A stretch of 27,877 bases of DNA from a virus: positions 1-27,877 of IMG/VR virus record IMGVR_UViG_3300027525_000029. The stretch is one strand, 5' to 3'. Shown piece by piece: positions 1 through 8,900 of this stretch; the first letter of the stretch is position 1, and each line of letters begins with the position of its first letter. The position numbers and the translations under genes are program-made. The notes below the pieces were generated by a model. The model made no database searches, was not told where the DNA came from, and was given only the letters and a program-made list of their open reading frames with translations.

Positions 1-579
1 GACTGGCAGCAAGTGTGGGAACAGATTGATTACGATAATGAAGAGTACTACACTTGGTTTACTCTTGCGTTCAACGAGATGACAAACGGGTTCTCTTCGT
101 TCTACTCTCACACACCTAAGATTTACTTCCCTTGGAGAAACAAGTTCCTATCTGCTCACCCAACTGAGGAGAACAAAATATACGAACACAGAAGAGGCGA
201 GTACACTACTTGGTACAATAGCGAGTCAGGAGAGCTGTCCGAAGATGCTTACATTGAGGGTGTCGTGAATTATATGCCTGAGTCAAGCAAGAAGTTCGTA
301 GCCACGCAGGTTATAAGTGACAATGAGCCTGACAGAATGGAATTTGAAACAAAGCGTCACAAGACTTGGCTTGAGAAGGGTGAGTTCGATGACCACGATG
401 ACCATTGGAGAAGCCCTATTAAGAACGATGCATCTGTTAGTAATGATCCTGACGGAGACACAGAGTCACTCACAGGGGACTACGTAAAGGTAAAATTCTT
501 CATAAAGAAGAAACTTTACAACAGACTATACAACCTTGTTATAAAAGTGCGTGAGAGATTGCGTGTATATAGAAAATAA
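1..579 (+). CDS. 3' part of a phage tail or portal-vertex structural protein (5' end outside window)
   Basis: The reading frame is open from base 1 (D-W-Q-Q before the first GTG at 13) and stops with TAA at 577-579, so about 192 residues of a longer protein are visible. The GTG at 13 is probably internal. The fragment is rich in Trp and Tyr and has acidic loops (DDHDDHWRSPIKND). It ends in a strand-like, very basic tail (G-D-Y-V-K-V-K-F-F-I, then a K/R-rich end). That ending resembles the C-termini of T7 gp12-like tubular or crAss-like nozzle proteins as I remember them, and the position just before gp14-like and gp16-like genes fits. The assignment rests on position and general look only. 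It could be another portal-proximal structural protein. Confidence 0.55.
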   Translation, partial: DWQQVWEQIDYDNEEYYTWFTLAFNEMTNGFSSFYSHTPKIYFPWRNKFLSAHPTEENKIYEHRRGEYTTWYNSESGELSEDAYIEGVVNYMPESSKKFVATQVISDNEPDRMEFETKRHKTWLEKGEFDDHDDHWRSPIKNDASVSNDPDGDTESLTGDYVKVKFFIKKKLYNRLYNLVIKVRERLRVYRK

Positions 580-596
580 TTGTACTTTGTTTTTTG

Positions 597-604
597 TATC
601 TTTG
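597..604 (+). promoter_or_regulatory. Bacteroidota-type -7 element TATCTTTG
   Basis: TATCTTTG lies in the 55-bp gap between two rightward genes and matches the Bacteroidota -7 consensus TAnnTTTG exactly. It leaves a leader of about 26 nt before the ATG at 635. No TTG is seen at the usual 19-21 bp upstream; the nearest is at 580-582, about 14 bp away. The wider 10-mer GTATCTTTGA (596-605) recurs at 22,925 and, with one change, at 14,635, both just before gene starts. Confidence 0.55.
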
Positions 605-634
605 AATTATAGTCTATAACTAAACTTTCAGAGT

Positions 635-1528
635 ATGGCGTGGGTAGCAGCGATTGTCCAAGGAGTAATGGGTGGTATTCAGATGGGTGTTTCGATGGAT
701 CAGCTATCAAAACTACCATCGGCTAAATCTTACTCACCAGCTACAGACCTTGAGACAGCTACATCTATGTCACGTAGGGCTGCACAGCAGGGTATGACAC
801 CCCAAGAGAGGGCGGTAGCCGAGCAGGCGATAGGCACTGCTCAGAGCAGAACTCAAAGAGCGATGGAGCAGCGTGGTCTTGGAAACCTTGCCGCAGCCGT
901 ATCTCAAATCAGAACCACCGATGCTTACAATCAGTTAGAGGCTCAGAATCAACAGATTAAACGTCAGAGCCTTGGGCAGTACGCAAACCTAGCTGGTCAG
1001 ATGCAATCTCTTCAGAATCAGAACATTAGTTCTTTCAATCAGATGCTGTACGCACAGCAACAGGCGTTAGGTCAGTCTGCTAGGGCAGGATTTAGTAATC
1101 TAACTATGGGTATGGGAGAGTTAATTGCCGAGGGTGTAGAGGGCAAGGATGCTGTTGATAAGGCTGCATTAGGAGGGAGTGATGCTGTAACAACTGGTCA
1201 GATGGGGCTTACCGATAGTACTGTTCAACAACCCGTTCAAACAGATTATTTAAGTGGCTATCAAGCCCCTTCAACATTTACATCATTGGATTCCACAGAT
1301 AACCTTGGTTTCCAAGATTTCTCTAATGTAGGTCAAAATTTGTATTCACCAAGCGACCAGACAACAATGTTAGGTACTGAATCGATTCAGCCAATGTCGG
1401 CTGCCGCAGGCATGGGTAATACTAATTATCTTGATGGGTTCAATTTCGAGCCTCAAAGTTTTGGATATTCTGACACTTTTTTTGATGGCAGTTTGGGGGA
1501 AGGATACTCCACCGCTCCAGCTAACTAA
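635..1528 (+). CDS. Ala/Gln-rich internal virion protein, gp14-like by position
   Basis: This 297-aa protein starts with a hydrophobic, Gly-rich amphipathic stretch (residues 1-20, AWVAAIVQGVMGGIQMG). A long helical Ala/Gln/Arg-rich segment follows (about 45-155) with many Q-x-x-Q patterns (EAQNQQIKRQ, QMQSLQNQN, MLYAQQQALGQ). The C-terminal half (about 185-297) is Ser/Thr/Gln/Gly-rich and probably disordered. In T7-like phages gp14 is a small internal core protein that is ejected first and forms a pore in the outer membrane. The N-terminal amphipathic region, composition and place before two larger proteins fit that role, but I cannot name a family. A promoter-like site precedes it, so it may start a transcription unit that runs into the giant gene 6 bp after the next one begins. 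Confidence 0.6.
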   Translation: MAWVAAIVQGVMGGIQMGVSMDQLSKLPSAKSYSPATDLETATSMSRRAAQQGMTPQERAVAEQAIGTAQSRTQRAMEQRGLGNLAAAVSQIRTTDAYNQLEAQNQQIKRQSLGQYANLAGQMQSLQNQNISSFNQMLYAQQQALGQSARAGFSNLTMGMGELIAEGVEGKDAVDKAALGGSDAVTTGQMGLTDSTVQQPVQTDYLSGYQAPSTFTSLDSTDNLGFQDFSNVGQNLYSPSDQTTMLGTESIQPMSAAAGMGNTNYLDGFNFEPQSFGYSDTFFDGSLGEGYSTAPAN

Positions 1529-1534
1529 TAAAAC

Positions 1535-2968
1535 ATGGCAAAAGGACCCTTCGGTAATCCGTTAAGTACAGGTATAGCTCTAAGCGGAGTTATAGATATG
1601 GTAACCCCTGTAAGACAGGCACAAGAACGCAAGCGAAAGAGACAGGCTGAAGAGAAGGCGGCTCAAGACAAGAGGGCTAAAGAGCTTGGCTCTATAATGG
1701 GCAAGATAGCCATCGATGAAGACAAGATATGGTGGAGATATCACGATGACGCAAGGTCGCAATACGCAAACACCATAGACAAGGTTCAACAGATGTACAG
1801 CGCAGGAGACTACGCTGGTATGTATAAGACCATCAACGACTTCGACTCAAGGATGGCTAACTACACGCAGGCAACTACACAAAAAAACGAGTGGAAAAAA
1901 TCTGTGGAAAAGGGCGATAAGTATTACGATCAAAACTACTTAAACCAACTTGAAAACAGGGACTTTGATATGAAAGATTTAGCCAGCCTAGCAGATCAGT
2001 CTGGTTTTGGAATGTACGATGAAAACACAAACATTCTCGGATTCATAAACCCCGTAGACAGAGTAGACTTGAGGGCTAGTATGAAGAAGGCTGTAGAAGG
2101 TCAGAAGTTTGAGTATGATAAGGCAGGAAAGAAACTAGATGTTGTGGGATACGGTGCCAATAGAGAGCCTGTCTACCGAATGAGCCTTCAAGACAAGGAT
2201 AACACTATTAACGCTGTAAAAAATTCAATATCTCCACAAGCTGTTCCGTATATGCTTATGGAGTTAGGGTACTCTAAGGAGGATCAAACAAAGATGTCCC
2301 CTGCGGAACTAGCTCAAACATTAGACCAAGAGCTAGATAAGGTGTACGGTCTTTACGCTACCCAAGAGCAGATGGGGGCTAAACCTACAGGCGATGGCGG
2401 TGGCTTCTCATTTAATGTAGGTGGCGGCAGGTCTGAAGGTTCGATATTCAATAGGTCTGAGGGTCGTGAGTTGTTCCTTGATACTGCTTCGCCTCTTGCA
2501 GACTCTCCTAGTGCTATTAAAACCCAAGGTCAGTATGACATTACGTTTACTAAGGGTACGGGAAGAACAACATTGAGTGTCCCTACTGGATCTTATGAAC
2601 TTGACCCTACTACTGGGAAGTATAAGACAACAAATTTTAGAGGTGCTTTAGATGAGGCTATTCCGTTATTTGCTATGCTTGGAAATGATGACCAGGAGTG
2701 GTATGTAGCAACAAGTAAGGGTTCTGTTTCTGATGTAGACCCAAATATGCTTGCAATGTTGGCGAATGCTATTAGGGGGGGGGACCTTGGAGATATTTCC
2801 CAAGCACAACAGCAGTTGGATAAAGCCAAATACGGCAAGACATATCTTGTAAAAGGCAATGAATCTGTTAGAAATCAGTTCTGGGGCAAGATACTCGGAC
2901 AGGATTATACTAAGAAGAGAGCAAATGAAGCGATGGAAAAACTTGGTGGACTTCCAGACTTACAATAA
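1535..2968 (+). CDS. Putative internal virion (ejection) protein, unknown family
   Basis: A 477-aa protein that begins 6 bp after the preceding stop, so the two are surely co-transcribed. After a short hydrophobic N-terminus (GNPLSTGIALSGVIDMV) comes a strongly charged coiled-coil-like stretch (about 27-60, rich in K/R/E/Q). A soluble mixed region follows, with a Gly-rich linker near 285-300 (GGGFSFNVGGGR). No enzymatic motif was found. It sits between a gp14-like gene and a giant gp16-like gene, so a gp15-like role in the ejected core is the best guess. A run of nine G (2775-2783) encodes R-G-G in the intact frame; any slip there would disrupt the last 60 or so codons. Confidence is high that it is a gene and low for its function. 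Confidence 0.6.
   Translation: MAKGPFGNPLSTGIALSGVIDMVTPVRQAQERKRKRQAEEKAAQDKRAKELGSIMGKIAIDEDKIWWRYHDDARSQYANTIDKVQQMYSAGDYAGMYKTINDFDSRMANYTQATTQKNEWKKSVEKGDKYYDQNYLNQLENRDFDMKDLASLADQSGFGMYDENTNILGFINPVDRVDLRASMKKAVEGQKFEYDKAGKKLDVVGYGANREPVYRMSLQDKDNTINAVKNSISPQAVPYMLMELGYSKEDQTKMSPAELAQTLDQELDKVYGLYATQEQMGAKPTGDGGGFSFNVGGGRSEGSIFNRSEGRELFLDTASPLADSPSAIKTQGQYDITFTKGTGRTTLSVPTGSYELDPTTGKYKTTNFRGALDEAIPLFAMLGNDDQEWYVATSKGSVSDVDPNMLAMLANAIRGGDLGDISQAQQQLDKAKYGKTYLVKGNESVRNQFWGKILGQDYTKKRANEAMEKLGGLPDLQ
2775..2783 (+). repeat. G9 homopolymer tract inside a coding region
   Basis: Nine consecutive G encode the end of AGG plus GGG GGG and the first base of GAC. Loss or gain of one base would change the C-terminus of the 477-aa protein. 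It is either a mutational or slippage hotspot, or a place to check read quality. Confidence 0.9.
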
Positions 2969-2977
2969 ATACATTTA

Positions 2978-5900
2978 ATGGACGAGAAATATACTTATAA
3001 CGGTAAGGAGTATTCAAGAGCAGATCTTGAAGCTAAATACGGAGATAAAGTTGATGATGCTATTTCCAAATTTGGATTTGAGTTGGTTCAGAAAAGTGAT
3101 AAATCTGATTCTGACAAAGAACAAGTTTACAGCTATGGCGGTGTTGATTATACTCAATCTCAGTTAAATGATAAGTATGGCGATAAGGTCAATCAAGCCA
3201 TAGAGAAGTTTGGAATAAAAAAAAAAGATTCGACACAACCAGTTCAGACACAACCAGCACAAACACAACCAGTTCAGGCTCAAGAGGCTGCAACTCAGGA
3301 AGGTCCTTTACTTGGTCTTGGAGCTGTTTCGGAACAAGCTACAATATCTCCTTCAGTTGGAGTAGATGAGAGTGAACTCCTTGGTAAATCTTCATTTGAC
3401 GATTTAAAAGAGTCAATTCAAAACCCACTTGTAAAGTCTCAGGAAAGAGCCAGAAGACAGCAGGCTGAACCTGAATCATCACTAAATGTCCTCAGAACAG
3501 AAAAGTTTGTTCCATATACCGAGGAGAATTTAGAGGATGAAGAATATAAAAATTGGAAGTCAACTCTACCAGAAAATCTTCAACAGGAGACAGAGGAATA
3601 TGACTTGTATGGAGCGTATAAGTCAGGAATGCAGCCAGTTGAAGTTGCTCCTGGCGAATACCATATGTCATCAAGAGATCCAAAGACAGGTAAAATACTA
3701 AAGTCAGAGGATCACGAAACATTCAGTGAGTCTGTAATAGAAGACGATAAGCTTGGGTACGTTACATACAAGTCCAATGACGGCAATATCTACTCCAAGA
3801 AGCAGTACGAAATAGACATTGCTGGAGACGCAAAGGAGATATTCCGTGTTGATGACACTGGTGCTATTGTAAAGGAGTCTGTTGCTGGTGGAAAAGATCC
3901 CGTATCCGATGTTCAAAGAGGGGCTGATAAAAGAAAATTAGACCTTGAAATAGATACTCAGTCCCTATTAACTCTTGGTGACAATTTGTTTGACGAGGAG
4001 TATATGTCATCAAACAACGTGATAGATAAGTATGCTCCTAAAGAAATAACAAGAAAGGGAGCCACTGGAGGTCCTGGGGGTCTTCAGGTGTATGAAGAAA
4101 CTGTCCGTGACCAAGAGAAAGAAGATAGGTATAACCATGCTCTTAACGAGGCTAAGAAGTCTATATTACAGGAAAAGATTTATGGATTAACAGAGGCTGG
4201 AGAGACGTTCATTGATGATGCTGAGTCAGACATCGACAAGTCTATGAACTCATTTTTAGAGTCTGTTAAATACGCAGATGGAGCAGGCAAAGAGTATCGA
4301 TCTACGTTTGACAAACTTATGACCCCTAAACTTGTCAAGAAGAAATCCGAAAACATTTACGAGATGCTCCTCCCTGATCATGTTGCAGGTGCTGAGATGA
4401 TGCTTGAGGAATCTATTCACGAATGGGTAGAGTCTAATTCAGAGGATATGGGTATTTCTGATGAGGCGAAAAAAATGGCGAAAAGTCGCATCAAGGATGA
4501 ATATAAGGAGCGAAAGAGGCTTGAAGAAGCGGCTAATAGCGTTGCTAAAGAAACTGGTTTAGATATAGACGAAGTAATAAGTGACGGTAAAAAAATAGTT
4601 CAAGAAATAGACAGCTACGAAAAACAGCTAAAATCTATTTATATTCCATACGAAGTAAAGGCTAAAAAAGCTCAACAGAGAATGACTCTTGAGTTTGAGC
4701 AGGTACAAGATAGAGTTGTAGATAGAATCTCTAATTCACAGGAGTACAAGGATCTTATTTCTGAATATCAAACAAAGGTTAACTCTGGAGAAATTACGGC
4801 AGAGGAGGCAAACTCTGCGGTGTCACAAAAAACCAACATTATGCTTTCTGGAAGCCCAGAGGCTGTTGAATTACAGAGAAAATACAAAGGAGTATTAAGT
4901 AGTTACGATTCTGAACTAAAAAAGAAAACAGAGGCAATATACGGTGATATTGAGTCTTCTTTGAATGAGTTAAAGGGTCTTTCAACAAAGGACGAGAATT
5001 ATAGAAAAAAGCTTTTAGCTAAGATTAAGGAAATGCATAAGGCTGAACAGTCAGAAATTGATTCTGATTATAAAAAACTTTCATTTGGGGGTCTTTCAGC
5101 AACTGACAGCGACACAAAACTTAGCAGGGCTATGTATAGTGGGTTAGGGGATATGGTTTCAGGATTGGCTGGTGGGATTGAATATAAGTTTGGTGAAACA
5201 GAATTAACTAGAAAACTTACATCTATAAATAATCAGTTAAAATCAGACAACCCAATGATAGACATTGGTGAGTTTGGTTTTAAGGAGTTTTTTGAAGACC
5301 CATTTAATGAGGATTGGTGGGCTACAAGGGTTGCTCCTTCTGCTCCAATGACGTTCTCATTAATGGTTCCAGGGCTTGGAGTTGGGGCTGGGTCAGCCGC
5401 ACTTGCAACAAGAATTGGTCTTACTGGTCTTTCTCGTGCGCTGGTTGCTGGTACTGTTTCTGGTGTAGGGATGAGAGCTTCTGAAAGTTTTACGGAGGCT
5501 GGTCTTCATTACTATGACATGATAGAAAGAGGTGAGTCTGTTAAGTATGCATCAAAAGAGGCTGCTAAGACTTACTCTGAAAACATGAACCTTTTGGGTC
5601 TTGATGTATTGGAAATGACAACATTTTTTCTTCCAGCAGCAAGCAGGGCAGTAACTTTAGGTAAGTTTATAGCCCAGGTTCCATTAAACATGGCTGAAGA
5701 ACTTATTCAGGAAGGGCTTCCTGCTCAAGAACTTGCATACAACAGGTACTTAAAAGGAGATCTTACGCCAAAAGAAATCGCTGATGGCGTATCTGAATAC
5801 GAGAAAGTGTTTTCTGGTGGAACATTTAGCGATATGTATAACTTTCTTCAGACACCACAAGGACAGGAAGTTGCCCTCATAGGGGGTATATATGGCGGTG

Positions 5901-8900
5901 CTTTTGGTGGGGCATCATTACCTGGAGATATAAAACGAGTTAACTCACAAAGAAAGCTTAACAACTTCCTTAACGAGGAGATTGTAAAGTATTCAAGCAC
6001 TGAAATCACAAAAACAAGTGGTAGCTACAGAATAAACCCAGAAACAAACGAATTAGAGCTTGTTGCTGAATCAAAACCACTTGAGTTCGGTAGGGGTGGA
6101 GTTGTTCGTGGTCCTAATGAAACAATGCAAGAGGCTAAAAACAGAAGAATCTGGCAGCTTAAGGCTACTCTTGACGAGATGCAGATGAAGGGTCTTATCA
6201 ATGAAGATGACGCTAAACTTGGTAAGAAGCAGGTTGACTTCGCCTTCGGTGTTGCTGATCAAATGCCTGTAAATCTACCACTTGTAACCCGTGGTCAACT
6301 CCTTCAGAAACTTACAGAGATCAGGGATCTTGAGGAGGGTCTTGAAGGAATGACAAACGAGACTCTTATTGATGCTCAAAAGAAAAAGATATCAAAGCTA
6401 AAGAAGGAGTCTGAGGAGATAATAGGTGGTACGGCACAGGGATATTTCATAAACAATGTAAGTGTAACAAAAGAACAGTTTGATAAAATATCTTCTAATT
6501 CAAAATTTGCAGAAGGCGTTATAAATGGGGATATCAATGTAACCATAATGAATGACGCAGATACTCAGAAAGGATTTGCAGAAAAAATAGAGGGCTACAA
6601 AACAGGTAAGGAAGAGTTAAAGGTATTGGATAAAAACGAACGTATAGAGAAGGCTCTTGCGATACTTGAACCTATAGCATCTGCGAGAGAAGAGCTTACA
6701 GCAGACCAGCTGACAGAGGTGTCTGAAATCCTTGGCGAAGAACTAGCTGGAGAGTTGATATCAGATCAAATCAGTAAGGCTCCTGACGCTGTAGAACTAT
6801 ACAACCTATTAGACGATAATAAAGTAAAGATAGATGATACGCAAGTTACCGAACAAGAAGGTGTGGGTACTGAAGAGCAAGTCGGGGAAGAAAGAGCTGG
6901 GCAGGTTCAAGAGCCTGAAGTCAGCCAAGAAGAGGGAGCAACAGATCCAGTACTTCAAGAGGAAGTAGAAGATGCTACTGAAGAAATTGTTGAGGGAATA
7001 AAATCAAAGGTTAATCAGTCGAAAGACGATGCCAAAACCAAGAGAAGAAAAAGAAAGGCACTTGGGGCTGTTTCAAACATTCTTAACTTCAAGTCTAACA
7101 TCCTTCCTGACACCAAAGTAAAGGTGCATGAAACAGATGAATCCTACAGGGCTGCAACTGGTGTTGATGGTCCTGGCGTTTACGATGCAACTAATGACAC
7201 CATACACATAAACCTTGCCCATAAAGAGGCTGGTGATGAGACAGTATATCACGAGATGATACACCCTATTATCTACAGTGCTGTCAAGAACGAGACAGAG
7301 GCACGTATCCTTACACAAAGAATGGTTGAGGGTATTGTCCGTTCTTCTGGCGGAAACAAGGCAATTGTAGACAAACTGAAAGGTTGGCTTGAGCAGTACG
7401 AGTCTGCTGAACGTCCAGAGGAAACCATAGCCGAGGTTGCTAGTATTATTGCATCAGAGTTTAAGAACCTAGGTGTAAGTGCTAAAAACATCATCAAGGA
7501 CTACATTAATAGGATGGCGAGGAAGTTCGGTGGAAAGAATCTTTTCAGAGCAGTGTCAAAAGACGCTGACGTTGTTAAGGTTCTGAACAGACTGTCTGAG
7601 GCTATGCGAGCTGGAGAGGCTATTACTGCGGAGGATCTTACTTCTGGTGATTTCTCAATAGTTCTCAATCAAGAAAAAACATCTGACTTGTTCGATATGT
7701 CTCTTGAAGAGATGTCGGAAGAGTATGGGTCTGAGCCTGGTGGTATCATAGGAGGTGGTCTTAAGCAGAGAATTAGTGGGATGAATAATCTCAAGGATTC
7801 ATCATTCAATACATCATATAATTATGGTACTAAACTAAATATGCCAGAACCAAGAACAGTTGAATCTGTGATTGAGGAGTCTGGAGGTGCTGCTATATTT
7901 ATAAATAGTGACGGAACGGGAGTATTTGTTTCAAAAGACGGAAAGAATCTTCAAGGCGGTTGGAGATACCTTTACTTTGACGAAAACATATCAAAAGATG
8001 TTGGATTTGCCGCTACATCTGGTCAGCACGTTAATACATTTTACGATAAGGCAGAGAGAATAATTAATTATAGAGACTCCAAATTTCCAAAACAAAAAGG
8101 CAAACCAATAGCAACATTTGTTACTATACAAAATGCAGAATCAATGCTTGGAGAATGGTATGCTGGAGAGTTCTTTATGGAGGGCATTGACAAAGCAATT
8201 ACAAATGGTAAAATAGAAGGTGGGCTTGATGGTGCAAGAAGTCTACTAATTGAGGCTGCTGAAAAAATCAATAAGAATGGGTCAAAAGAATTTATTGAAC
8301 TTGTAAATTCAAAATCCTTTGAAACAAAGAAGGGAAGATTAGAAATAGCCAAAAAACTTGCAAGTAAGGATTTTTCTTTTGGATTTAGGTCTGATTTTTT
8401 TAATTCAATATCTCCTTTAAAGACAATATCAAAATTAAACACAGAGTTAAAAAAAGCTTTACGTGATGTTAATCATGGAAGAGTTGACTTTTACGATACA
8501 TACACAGATGAAGTATTACTTGAAAAGCTAAAAAATTCAAACTACAATGAAAAATCAATAGGTGGTATAACGCTTGGTGGTTTCTTTACTGATCTTTCAA
8601 AATCAAAAAAAGAGTTTTTTGACAACAGGACCAGTGGATTGAATCACGAAATGTTTAACGAGTCGTTTACTTCAAATGGAAAAACTTTCTTGCTTGACGG
8701 AGGGTATAATGTTAATGAAATGTTTCCAGAGATGTCATTTCCAACTAAGAATGGATATGAACTTTACAATAAAGAAAACAACACTAATTATAGTAAAGAA
8801 GACGCTAAAAAAAGTCCAGAAATACAATTTGAAATATCTAAGTTTCTATTAAATAAAAAGGAGCCATTTAAAAACAAATTACTTGCAAATCCTTTTACAA

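Noticed and set aside
2966-2978. TAAATACATTTAA just before the giant gene, repeated at 19,344-19,356 before the 99-aa protein gene
   Set aside because: Shared 13 bases immediately before two start codons could be a translation signal, but the second copy is coding sequence of the gene before it (K-Y-I-stop), so chance is likely.
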